64,000 nucleotides of DNA from Hyperoodon ampullatus (taxonomy: Eukaryota > Chordata > Mammalia > Artiodactyla > Ziphiidae), in the NCBI GenBank assembly GCA_949752795.1, contig CATKHW010000062.1, positions 558,001 through 622,000 on the forward strand. The letters run 5' to 3'. Positions 12,367 through 24,260 of this stretch are shown here, one piece after another (positions within the stretch are counted from its first letter, which is position 1; the number at the start of each line of letters is the position of its first letter). The notes under the pieces are model-generated. The model was not told the DNA's origin, made no database searches, and saw nothing but the letters and a program-made list of their open reading frames with translations. A program made the position numbers and the translations under genes.

Positions 12367-15074
12367 CATTATGATGATGGGCATGGTGCATTGTGATGAC
12401 AGGGTTCATGGATCATTGAGATAAAAAGGGACATGGAGCATTGTGATTACAGGGGTCTTGGAGCATTGTGATGAGAAGGGTCATGGAGCCTTGTGATGAC
12501 AAGGCCATGGAACATCGTGGTGGCAGGGGTCATGGAGCATTGTTATCACAGGGGTAATGGAGCATTGTGATGGCAAGGGCATGGAACATTTGTCTGAAAA
12601 GTTTCATGGATTATTGTGATGAGAGTGGGCATGGAGCATTGTGATGACAAGGGCACGGAACACAGTGATACATGGGTCATGGAGGTTTGTAATGACAAGG
12701 GCATGGAGCATTGTGATGAGAAGGGCATCGAGCAGTGTGATGACAAGCACCATGGAGCTTTTTGATGACAATTGCATGGAACAATGTGATGAGAGGTTTC
12801 ATGGAGTATTGTGATGACAATGGCATGGAGCATTGTGATGCCAAGGGTCATGGAGCTTTGTGATGACAAAGGTCATGGAGCATTTTGATGACAAGGGCGT
12901 GGTGCATTGTGATGAGAAGGGCAGGGAACATTGTGATGACATTGTCATGGACCAATTTGATGAAAAGTGTCATGGAACATTTTGATGAGAGGCGTTATGT
13001 AACATTGTGATGTTAGGGGTCATGGAGCATTTTGATGAAAAGGCTCATGGAGCATTTTGATGACAGGGGTTATGGAACATTGTGATGTCAGGGATCATCA
13101 AACATTGTGATGATAAGTGCATGTAGCATTGTGATGACAGGAGTCATGGAACATTGTGATGACAGGGTTGAGGGAGTATTGTGATGAATAGTGATGTAAC
13201 ATTGTGATATCAGTGGTGAGAGAGCATTTTGATTTGAAGTGCATGGAGCATTGTGATGACAAGGTTTATGGAGCATTGTGATGACAAGATTGTGGAGCAC
13301 TGTGACGACAAGCGCATGGTGCATTGTGATGACATGGGTCATGGAGCATTGTGCTGACAAGTGCATGGAGCATTGTGATGACAAGGGTCATGGAGCATTG
13401 TGCTGAGAAAGGCATAGAGCATTGTGATGACAAGGGTCAAAGAGCATTGTGATGAAATGTTCATGAAGCATTGTGGTTAAAAAGGTCACAGAGACTGTTG
13501 ATGACAAGGGCATGGACCATTGTGATGACAAAGGTCATGAAGCCTTGTGATGACTGGAGTCACGGAGCATTGTGATGACAGGGGTCATGGAGCATTGTGA
13601 TAACAAGGGCATGGGGCATTGTGATGACAAGGGCATGGAGCATTGGTCTAATAAGTTTCATGGCTTATTGCGATGACAGTTGGAATGGTGCATTGTGATG
13701 ACAAGGACATGGAGCATTGTGATGACCAGGTCATTCATTATTGTGAAGCCAGGTGTCAGGGAGCATTGTGATGACATATGTAATGGCCCATTGTGATGAC
13801 AATGCCATGGAGCATTGTGATGCCAAGTGTCATGGAGGATTCTGATGACAAAGGTAATGGAGCATTGTGATGACAATGGCTTGGAGCATTGTGATGACAA
13901 GGGTCAGGGAGCATTGTGCTGACAAGTGCATGGAAAATTGTGATGACAAGCGACATGGAGCATTCTGATGACAAGCTTGTGGAGTATTTTGATGAAAATG
14001 GCATGGAGCATTGTGATGAAAACGGCATGGTGCATTTTGATGAAAAAGGCATGGAGCCTTTTTGTGACAGGGTTCAAGGAGCATTCTGATGACAAGTGTC
14101 AGGGAGCATTGTGATGACAAGTGTATCGAGAATTGTGATGACAAAGGTCATGGAGCATTGTGATGAAAAGGGCATGGAGTATTGTGATGACAGGCATCAT
14201 GGAGCATTGTGATGACAAGTGTTATGGAACATTGTGATCACAAGGGTTTGGAGCATTGTGATGACAGAGGTCATGGAGCATAGGGCTGAAAATGTTCATG
14301 GAGCATTGTGATGACAAGGGAATGGAGCATTGTGATGACAAGAGTCCCGGATCATTGTGTTGTCAGGTGATATTGACCGTTGTGATGACTGTGGTCATGG
14401 AGCATTGTGATGATATTGGTCATGGAGCATTGTGATGAGAAGGTCATGGAGCATTGGGCTGAAAATGTTCATGGAGTATTGTGATGACAGGGGTCATGAA
14501 GCATTGTGATGATAAGGGAATGGGGCATTTTGATGAAAATGTCCTGGAGCATTGTGATGAGAAGACCATGGAGCCTTGTGATGACAAGTCTCATGGAGCA
14601 TTCTGATGAAAAGGGGCATGGACCATTGTGATTACAGGGGTCTTGGAGCATTGTGATCACAAGGGCATGGAGCATTGTGATGAGAAGGCCATGGAGCATT
14701 CTGATGACATGCATCATGGAGCTTTGTGATGACAAGGGCATGGAGCATTGTGATTACAGGGGTCTTGGAGCATTGTGATGAAAATGGCATGGATCACTGT
14801 GATGAAAAAGGCATGGAGCCTTGTCATGAAAGGGTTCAGGGAGCATACTGATGGCAAGAGTCAGGGAGCATTGTGATGACATGTGTATTGCGCATTGTGA
14901 TGACAAATGTCATGGGCATTGTGATGAGAAGTCCATGGATAATTGTGATGAGTAGCGTCATGGGGTATTGTGATGACAAGTGTTATGGAACATTGTGATC
15001 ACAAGGGTTTGGAGCATTGTGATGACAGAGGTCATGGAGCATTTTGATTTCATTGTGATGGCAAGAGCATGAAG
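12367..15074. repeat. Minisatellite long-range copy E
   Basis: Opens with the shared signature at 12367. It follows the landmark order of copies B and C (the TGATACATGGGTCATGGAGG block near 12666, the TATCAGTGGTGAGAGAGC block near 13207). It then includes variant units shared with the late part of copy C. Confidence 0.65.
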
Positions 15075-16106
15075 CATTATGATGATGGGCATGGTGCATT
15101 GAGATGACAGGGTTCATGGAGCGTTGTGATGAAAGGTGGCATGGAGCTTTGGTCTGACAAGTTTCATGGATTATTTTGATGACAGTGGGCATGGCACTTT
15201 GTGATGACAAGGGCATGGAGCATTGTGATGACAAGGTCATGGAGTATTGTGAAGACAGGTGTCAGGGAGCATTGTGATGACATATGTCATGTTCCACTGT
15301 GATGACAATAGCACGGAGCATTGTGATGCCAAGTGTCATGGAGGATTGTTGTGACAAAGGTAAAGGAGCATTGTGATGATAAGCGCATGGAGCATTGAGA
15401 TGACAAGGGCCATTGATAATTTTAATGTCCATGTCGTGAAACATTGTGATGACAAGCGCATGGAGCTTCCTATGACAGGGTTCATGGAGCATTGCGATGA
15501 CAAGTGCATGGAGTATTGTTATGACAAGAGCATATAACATTGTGATGAGAAGTGCCATGGAGCACTGTGATGACAAGGACGTGGAGAATTGTGAGGACAA
15601 GGGACATTGAGCTTTGAGATGACCAGGGCATGGAGCATTGTGATGGCAAAGCCGTGGAGCATTGTGATGAGAAGACCTTGGGTAATTGTGATGACGAGCA
15701 TCATGGAGCACTGTAATGACAAGGGGCATGAAGCATTGTGATGACAGGGGTCATGGAGCATTGTGATGACAAGGGCAAGGAGCAATGTGATGACAAGGGT
15801 ACGGAACATTGTGATGAAAAGTGCCATTGAAAATTTTGATGATAAAGTCTTGAAGCATTGTGATGACAAACACTTGGAGCTTCCTATGACAGGGGTCATG
15901 GAACATTGCAATGACAAGTGCATGGAGAATTGTGATGAAACGAGCATGTAACTTTGTGATGAGAAGTGTCATGTAGCATTGTGATGACAAGTACGTGGAG
16001 AATTGTTATGACAAGGGACATGGAGCATTGTGATAACCAGGGAATGGAGCATTGTGATGACAGGGGTCATGGAGCATTATTATGACAAGGGCCATGGTGC
16101 ATTCTG
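15075..16106. repeat. Minisatellite long-range copy F, truncated at the satellite junction
   Basis: Begins with the shared signature and runs about 1.0 kb to the boundary with the 1.74-kb satellite. It contains one diverged member of the 172-bp block near 15674. The last recognisable unit (GCCATGGTGCATTCTGAT, 16091-16108) is cut off by satellite sequence. Confidence 0.7.
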
Positions 16107-17312
16107 ATATAAGATATCACTTATGAAGGGAATGTAAACCTGGCTACATATGAACTGAATTAGGAAAGAGAACAGAGTCTCAGATTTAGAAAACACTCTT
16201 ATGCTTGCTTAAGGGGGAAGGAGAGGTGGGGAGACACACAAAACCAGAGTTTGATATTAACACAGGTACCGTTCCATAATCCAAATACAGAAGAGACAAG
16301 CCCAACTCCTTCCTCAGTGAATGGGACTCAACACCTCTATTCCCCACAGAGAAATATATCTGACTAGTAAGGATCTTAAAACCTATGTATTGATATGTCT
16401 CCATAAGGGAACCAAGTGTGTCTAGAATGACATAAACACGGCAGTGAGAATCAGCTCAAACCCACTATAAAAAGGAATTTCAAAACAAAACAAAGAAACA
16501 GTGAAATTCTTACACAATACCTTCAGGGGTTCTGATGAAACTTGGAATGACCCTATCTACAACGACAGCTGGATGTGGCATAAGGCTGTTCACTTGGGTC
16601 TGAGAGGATTGGTGAGATTGGGTGAGAAAATGCAGACCGTTTAAAGCAATAATACCTGGCACCCATTCCATGGTTCCCAACTCTCCAGGTAGAAGGGAAT
16701 ATCACTACAGTTATAACATGTATGGGAAACCTAGAGAATGGACACCCTCTGATGGTGAAAGGTTTCTAAAACTCTACTAATTTTTTCTCTCCATGTGCTC
16801 CCGCTTGACATTCCAACTGCCTTAATATCAATCTCCCAACTTGGAGAGTCAGCCCCTATAACCTCCTGGGTCGCAAAGTTGGCACATTGTGCAGAGGATA
16901 TAAGGGAAGAGGGAGAACCAATGAGAGAGTAGCTGTAGGCATTTGGACGGCCACATGTCACTCTAATTTCCCATCACGAAGAAGAATTAACCAAACTCTC
17001 AGCCTGCCCCACCTGCATAACTAGTATAGGTCCTGAAGCAAAATTGTGGGTTTTCAGTCAGCTCACAAAAACACAAGATGAAAAATGGAGCTCAGGGGCA
17101 CAGCAATTCACTAACTTGCAAAGTTATACAGGACTACTCTCTTCCAAAAATCTGTTGAGGAAAAGCCATGAGGCGGACTTGAAAATGAGGGAGATTTTCA
17201 CGAAACAGATTTCCAGAAGTACATTGGAATCGCCTTTAAACACAGGAAAAGCATCACAACTTCGACAATTATGGAATTGTCCATAAAGGGCGCATGCGTT
17301 TTCTCCTGAATA
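16107..17312 (+). repeat. Satellite monomer 0 (partial, edge)
   Basis: Left-truncated monomer directly against the minisatellite. It belongs with monomer 1 to a diverged edge subfamily: ACCGTTTAAAGCAATAATAC near 16637, GTGAAATTCTTACACAATAC near 16500, and ACAAAACACAAGATG-type variants. Its terminal palindrome (centred 17312/17313) has 7 mismatches in 37 pairs, the worst in the window. Confidence 0.85.
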
Positions 17313-19050
17313 TATTCAGGAGAAAACACATACACCCATTTTGGCCAACCAAGCAACCGCACAATGCAAATCTGAACTACAAAGAAGTATCACTTCCCAC
17401 CAGTCAAAAGGGATATCCGTAAAATGTGTAAAAACCAGAAAGGCAAGAGGGTCTCTGGAGAACAGGGAGCCTTGTTATGCTGATGGGTGGGATGTAGATT
17501 GCCAACAGCCACTCTGGAGGAGTGCACTGTGTTCCCTAAAAGAATTAAACAACTGAGCTTCACAACCTAAGGCACTTCCAGTCATGGGAATATACCTTGG
17601 GAAAATTGAAAATCAATAAGACACAGCCAACCCAAAATATAGGGCAGCACTGCTTACAAGAACCTCGACTTCGGGACACATTAAATATCCCAGTAAAGAC
17701 AAAAATAGTAAAGAAATTGTGGTACATACATACGATGGAATATCCCTCAGCCATGAAATCAATGTCATAAGGCCAGTAGCAGCATAATGAGTGGATTCAT
17801 GTACGATGATTCTAACTGAAATAAGTCACACAGAAAAAGAAACTTATCATAAGATATCACTTATGAAGGTCTTGTAAACATGGCTACACATGAACTGAAT
17901 TAGGAAAGAGAAGAGTCTCACATTTAGAAAACACTCTTATGCCTGCTCAAGAGGAAAGGAGAGGTGGCGTGATGCATAAAACCAGAGTTTGATATTAGCA
18001 CAGGTACGGTTGCATAATCCAAATACAGAATAGACAAGACCTACTCTTTCCTCAGTGAATGGGGCTCAACACCCCTATTCCCCGCAGAGTAGTATATCTG
18101 ACTAGTAAGAATCTTAAAACCTATGTATTGATATGTCTCCATAAGGTAACCAAGTGTGTCTAGAACGACATAAACACGGCAAAGAGAATCAGCTCAAACC
18201 CACTATAAAAAGGAATTTCAAAACAAAACAAAGAAACAGTGAAATTCTTACACAATACCTTCAGGGGTTCTGATGAAACTTAGAATGACCCTATCTACAA
18301 CGACAGCTGGATGTGGCATAAGGCTGGTCACTTGGGACTGAGAGGATTGGTGAGATTGGGTGAGAAAATGCAGACCGTTTAAAGCAATAATACCTGGCAC
18401 CCATTCCATGGGTCCCAACTCTCCAGGTAGAAGGGAATATCACTACAGTTATAACATGTATGGGAAACCTAGAGAATGGACACCATCTGATGGTGAAAGG
18501 TTTCTAAAACTCTACTAATTTTTTTCTCTCCTTGTGCACCAGTTTGACATTCCAACTGCTTTAGTATCAATCTCCCAAATTGGAGAGTCAGCACCTTTAA
18601 CCTCCTGGTTCAGACAGTTGGCACGTTGTGCAGAGGATATAAGGGAAGAGGGAGAAACAATTAGAGACTAGCTGTAGGCATTTGGATGGCCACATGTCAC
18701 TCTAAATTCCCGTCACGAAGAAGAATTAACAAACTCTGAGCCAGCCCCCCCAATGGAACCAGTATAGGTCCTGAAGCAAAATTGTGGATTGGCAGTCAGC
18801 TCACAAAAACGCGAGTTGAAAAATGGAACTCAGGGGCACAGAAATTCACTAACTTGCAGAGTTATAAAGGACTACTCTCTTCCAAAAATCTGTTGAGATA
18901 AAGCCATGAGGCGGACTTGAAAATGAGGCAGAAGTGCACGAAACAGATTTCCAGAAGTACATTGGAATCGCCTTTAAACACAGGAAAAGCATCACAACTT
19001 CGACAATTATGGAATTGTCCATAAAGGGCGCATGCGTTTTCTCCTGAATA
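17313..19050 (+). repeat. Satellite monomer 1 (1738 bp, edge subfamily)
   Basis: Edge-type variants are shared with monomer 0. The L1 part is closer to ordinary L1 than in core monomers, for example GTGGTACATACATACGATGG near 17720 and GGGCAGCACTGCTTACAAGA near 17642. The ORF2-derived frame stops at a TGA near 17554. The palindrome at its right end (19050/19051) has 5 mismatches of 37. Confidence 0.88.
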
Positions 19051-20785
19051 TATTCAGGAGAAAACGCATACGCCCATTTTGGCCAACCAAGCAACCGCAC
19101 AATGCAAATCTGCACTACAAAGATGTATCACTTCCAACCGGTCAAAAGGGACATCCGTAAAATGTGTAAAAACAAGAAAGGCAAGACAGGATCTGGAGAA
19201 AAGGGAGCCTTGTTATGCGGAAGGGTGGGATGTAAATTGCCAACAGCCACTCTGGAGGAGTGCATTGTGTTCCCAAAAAGAAGAAAACAACAGTGCTTCA
19301 CAACCTAAGGCACTTCCAGTCACGGGAATATACCTTGGGAAAATTGAAAATCAATAAGACACAGCCACCCCAAAATTTATGGCAGCACTGCTTACAAGAA
19401 CCTCGACTTCGGGACACCTTATATATCCCAGGAAAGACAAAAGTGGTAAAGAAATTGTGCTACATACGTATGATGGAATATCCGTCAGCCATGAAGTCAA
19501 TGTCATAAGGCCAGTAGCAGCATAATGACGGGATTCATGTACGATGATTCTAACTGAAAAAATCACACAGAAAAAGAAACTTATCATAAGATATCACTTA
19601 TGAAGGGTATATAAACATGGCTACACATGGAATGAATTAGGAAAGGGAACAGAGTCTCATATTTAGAAAACACTCTTATGCATGCTTAAGGGGAAAGCAG
19701 AGGTGGGGTGATGAATAAAACCAGAGTTTGATATTAGCACAGGTACGGTTCCATAATCCAAATACAGAATAGACAGGACCTACTACTTCCTCTGTGAACG
19801 GGACTCAAAACCCCATATTTCCCGGAGAGGAATATATCTTACTAGTAAGAATCTTAAAACCTATGTATTGATATGTCTCCATAAGGGAATCTAGAGTGTC
19901 TAGACTGGCATAAACATGGCAGCGAGAATCAGCTCAAACACACTAGAAAAGGAAATTCAAAAACAAAACAAAAGACAGGGAAATTCTTTAGAATTCCTTC
20001 AGGGTCTCTGATGATACCTGGAATGACCCTATAAAAAACGAGAGCTGGATGTGGCATAAGGCTGGACACTTGGGACTGAGAGGATTGGTGAGATTGGGTG
20101 AGCAAATGCAGACAATTTAAAACAATAATATGTGGCACCCATTCCATGGGTCCCAACTCTCCAGGTTGAAGGAACTATTACTACAGCTATAACATGTACG
20201 GGAAACCTAGAGAACGGACACACTGTGTATACAAAAGGTTTCTAAAACTCAAAGAATAGTCCCTCTCCTTGTGCTCCAGTTTGATTTTCCATCTGCTTTA
20301 CTATCAATCTCCCAACTTGGAGAGACAGCCCCTTTAACCTCCTGGTTCGCACAGCTTTCCAATTTGGCAGAGGATGAAAGGGAAGAGGGAGAACCAATGA
20401 GAGCGTAGCTGTTAGGCATTTGGACGGGCACATTTCTCTCTAATTTCCTGGCAGGAAGAAGAATTTACCAAATTCTCAGCCACACTCCGGGAACCAGTAT
20501 AGGTCCTGAACCAAAATTTTGGACTTGCGGTCAGCTCACAAAAAACGAGTTGAAAAATGGAGCTCAGGGGCACAGCAATTCACAAAGTGGCCGAGTAATA
20601 AAGGACAACTATCCTCCAAAAATCTGTTGAGGGAAGGCAACGAGGCGGACTTGAAAGCAAGGCAGAATAGCAGGAAACAGATTTCAAGAGGTACGTTGGA
20701 ATCACCTTTATAGCACAGGAAGAGGGGCACAACTTCGACAATGATGCACTTGGCCAAAAAGGGCGTATGCGTTTTCTCCTGAATA
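19051..20785 (+). repeat. Satellite monomer 2 (1735 bp, transitional)
   Basis: Its left portion is still edge-like while its right portion approaches the core type. In the ORF2-derived part the frame from 19079 to 19357 is open through the motif GIYLGK, where core monomers have a TAG. The right-end palindrome (20785/20786) has 3 mismatches of 37, including ATTAAGG for ATTCAGG. Confidence 0.88.
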
Positions 20786-22522
20786 TATTAAGGAGAAAAC
20801 GCATACGCACATTTTGGCCAAGCAAGCAAGCGGGCAATGCAAATCTGCACTACAGAGAAGTAGCACTTCCCACCGGTCAAAAGGGACATCCACAAAATGT
20901 GTAAAAACCAGAAAGGAAAGACAGGTCCTGGATATCAGGGAGTCTTGTTATGCTGATGGGCGGGATGTAAATTGCCAACTGCCTCTCTGGAGGAGTGCAT
21001 TGTGTTCCCTAAAACAAGTAAAGAACAGAGCTACAGAGCCAAGGGCACTTCCAGTCTAGGGAATAAGCCTTGGGAAAACTGAAAATCAATAAGATAGAGC
21101 CACCCCAAAATTTAGGGCTGCACTGCTTACCAGGACCTCAACTTGGGTACACCTTAAATGTCCCAGGAAATATAAAAATGGTTCAAAAAATTGTGGTACT
21201 TACGTACGATGGAATATCCCTCAGCCATGAAATCAATGTCATAAGACCAGTAGCAGCAAAATGGGTGGATTCAGGTACGATGATTCTAAGTGAAATAAGT
21301 CACAGAGAAAAAGAAACTTATCATAAGATATCACTTATGAAGATCCTGTAAACATGGCTACACTTGAACTGAGTTAGGAAAGAGAACAGTGTCTCACATT
21401 TAGAAAACACTCTTATGCCTGCTTAAGGGGGAAGGAGAGGTGGGGTGATGCATAAAAGAAGAGTTTGATATAAGCTCAGGTACCATTCCAAAAACCAACT
21501 ATGGAATAGACAAGACGTACACCTTCCTCAGTGAAAGGGACTCAAAACCCCATATTTCCCGCAGAGGAATATATCTGACTAGTAAGAATCTTAAAACCTA
21601 TGTAATGATATGTCTCTGTAAGGGAATCAAGTGTGTCTAGACTGGCATAAACATGGCAGCGAGAATCAGCTCAAACCCACTATAAAAAGGAATTTCAAAA
21701 ACAAAAAAAAAAACTGGGAAATTCTTTACAATTCCTTCAGGGTCTCTGATGAAACCTGGAATGACCCTATCTACAATGACAGCTGGATGTGGCATAAGGA
21801 GGGACACTTGGGAGTGAGAGGATTTGTGAGATTGGGTGAGCAAATGCAGACACTTTAAAGCACAAATACCTGGCACCCATTCCATGGGTCCCAACTCTCC
21901 AGGTTGAAGGGAATATTACTACAGCTATAACATGTACGGGAAACCTAGAGAACGTCAGACTGTGAATACGAAAGGTTTCTAAAACTCAACGAATAGTCCC
22001 TCTCCTGGTTCTCCGGTTTGACTTTCCATCTGCTTTACTATCAACCTCCCAACTTGGAGAGACAGCCCCTTTAACCTCCTGGTTCGCACAGGTTGCCAAT
22101 TTGGCAGAGGATGAAAGGGAAAAGGGAGAACCAATGAGAGAGTAGCTGTTAGGCACTTGGACGGGCACATATCACTGTAATTTCCCAGCAGGAAGAAGAA
22201 TTATCCAAAGTCTCAGCCCCCCACCGGGAACCAGCATAGGTCCTAAACCAAAATTTTGGACTTGCGGTCAGCTCACCAAAAACGAGTTGAAAAATGGAGC
22301 TCAGGGGCACAGCAATTCACAAACTGGCCGAGTAATAAAGGACAACTATCATCCAAAAATCTGTTGAGGGAAGGCAACGAGGCGGACTTGAAAGCGAGGC
22401 AGAATAGCAGGAAACAGATTTCAAGAGGTACGTTGGAATCGCCTTTAAAGCACAGGAAGAGGGGCACAACTTCGACAATGATGCACTTGGCCAAAAAGGG
22501 CGTATGCGTTTTCTCCTGAATA
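20786..22522 (+). repeat. Satellite monomer 3 (1737 bp)
   Basis: Core-type monomer. The A-rich L1 tail near 21696-21714 is almost pure A, whereas other copies have AAAACAAAACAAAAAAAC. It ends in the first perfect 74-bp palindrome of the array (22486-22559). Confidence 0.9.
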
Positions 22523-24260
22523 TATTCAGGAGAAAACGCATACGCCCTTTTTGGCCAAGCAAGCAAGCGGGCAATGCAAATCTGCACTACAAAGAAGTAT
22601 CACTTCCCACCGGTCAAAAGGGACATCCACAAAATGTGTAAAAACCAGAAAGGCAAGACAGGCCCTGGAGAACAGGGAGCCTTGTTATGCTGATGGGCGG
22701 GATGTAAATTGCCAACTGCCTCTCTGGAGAAGTGTATTGTGTTTCCTAAAACAAGTAAAGAACAGAGCTACAGAGCCAAGGGTACTTCCAGTCTAGGGAA
22801 TATTCCTGGGGAAAACTGAAAATCAATAAGACAGAGCCACCCCAAAATTTAGGGCTGCACTGCTTACAAGGACCTCAACTTGGGTACACCTTAAATATCC
22901 CAGGAAATATAAAAATGGTTCAAAAAATTGTGGTACTTACGTACGATGGAATATCCCTCAGCCATGAAATCAATGTCATAAGACCAGTAGCAGCAAAATG
23001 GGTGGATTCAGGCACGATGATTCTAAGTGAAATAAGTCACACAGAAAAAGAAACTTATCATAAGATATCACTTATGAAGATCCTGTAAACATGGCTACAC
23101 TTGAACTGAGTTAGGAAAGAGAACAGTGTCTCACATTTAGAAAACACTCTTTTGCCTGCTTAAGTGGGAAGGAGAGGTGGGGTGCTGCATAAAACCAGAG
23201 TTTGCTATAAGCACAGGTACCGTTCCAAAAACCAACTATGGAATAGACAAGACCTACACCTTCCTCAGTGAAAGGGACTCAAAACCCCATATTTCCCGCA
23301 GAGGAATATATCTGGCTAGTAAGAATCTTAAAACCTATGTATTTATATGTCTCCGTGAGGGAATCAAGTGTGTCTAGACTGGCATAAATATGGCTGCGAG
23401 AATCAGCTCAAAGCCACTATAAAAAGGAATTTCAAAAACAAAACAAAAAAACTGGGAAATTCTTTACAATTACTTCAGGGTCCTTGATGAAACCTGGAAT
23501 GACCCTATCTACAATGACAGCTGGATGTGGCATAAGGAGGGACACTTGGGACTGAGAGGATTGGTGAGATTGGGTAGGCAAATGCAGACACTTTAAAGCA
23601 CAAATACTTGGCACCCATTCCATGGGTCCAAACTCTCCAGGTTGAAGGGAATATTACTACAGCTATAACATTTACGGGAAACCTAGAGAACGGACACACT
23701 GTGAATACGAAAGGTTTCTAAAACTCAACGAATAGTCCCTCTCCTGGTGCTCCGGTTTGACTTTCCATCTGCTTTACTATCAACCTCCCAACTTGGAGAG
23801 ACAGCCCCTTTAACCTCCTGGTTCGCACAGGTTTCCAATTTGGCAGAGGATGAAAGGGAAGAGGGAGAACCAATGAGAGAGTAGCTGTTAGGCATTTGGA
23901 CGAGCCCATATCATTGTAATTTCCTGGCAGGAAGAAGAATTAACCAAAGTCTCAACCCCCACCGGGAACCAGCAGAGGTCCTGAACCAAAATGTTGGACT
24001 TGCGGTCAGCTCACCAAAAACGAGTTGAAAAATGGAGCTCAGGGGCACAGCAATTCACAAACTGGCCGAGTAATAAAGGACAACTATAGTCCAAAAATCT
24101 GTTGAGGGAAGGCAACGAGGCGGACTTGAAAGCGAGGCAGAATAGCAGGAAACAGATTTCAAGAGGTACGTTGGAATCGCCTTTAAAGCACAGGAAGAGG
24201 GGCACAACTTCGACAATGATGCTCTTGGCTAAAAAGGGCATATGCGTTTTCTCCTGAATA
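22523..24260 (+). repeat. Satellite monomer 4 (1738 bp)
   Basis: The right part shares private variants with monomer 6: CAGCAGAGGTCCTGAACC near 23972, CAACTATAGTC near 24081, and GGCTAAAAAGGGC near 24227. This is the expected mark of a two-monomer repeat. The right-end palindrome has 3 mismatches. Confidence 0.9.

Larger units (their letters stand above)
1..16106. repeat. Degenerate 24-25 bp minisatellite array (about 16 kb, roughly 650 units)
   Basis: The whole stretch is tandem copies of a unit with core CATGGAGCATTGTGATGA, followed by a short variable purine-rich tail (ACAAGGG, ACAGGGG, GAAGG and similar) and an optional T, giving 24 or 25 bp. Recurrent substitutions include GGAGCACTGTAATGA, GGATAATTGTGATGA and GGAGCATTCTGATGA. 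The + strand is strongly G-rich and C-poor throughout. Open frames on the minus strand with repeated Leu-His-x-x-Val-Ile-Thr-Met patterns result from a 25-bp unit cycling through three frames without stops and are not genes. I do not recognise a named family. Apart from the SINE at 5981-6216, I see no unique sequence inside. Confidence 0.95.

Noticed and set aside
40..15990. Numerous minus-strand open frames of 60-155 codons rich in Leu-His and Val-Ile-Thr-Met
   Set aside because: They arise because the 24-25 bp unit lacks stops in these frames. They break wherever unit length changes, have no start context or domain, and overlap in several frames.
1..16106. CRISPR-like array
   Set aside because: Repeats are contiguous and degenerate with no unique spacers, and the context is mammalian.
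22273..22587. Recurrent minus-strand frame of about 104 codons crossing the palindrome in most monomers
   Set aside because: It spans the palindrome and the unassigned half, has no recognisable domain, and differences between copies look random.
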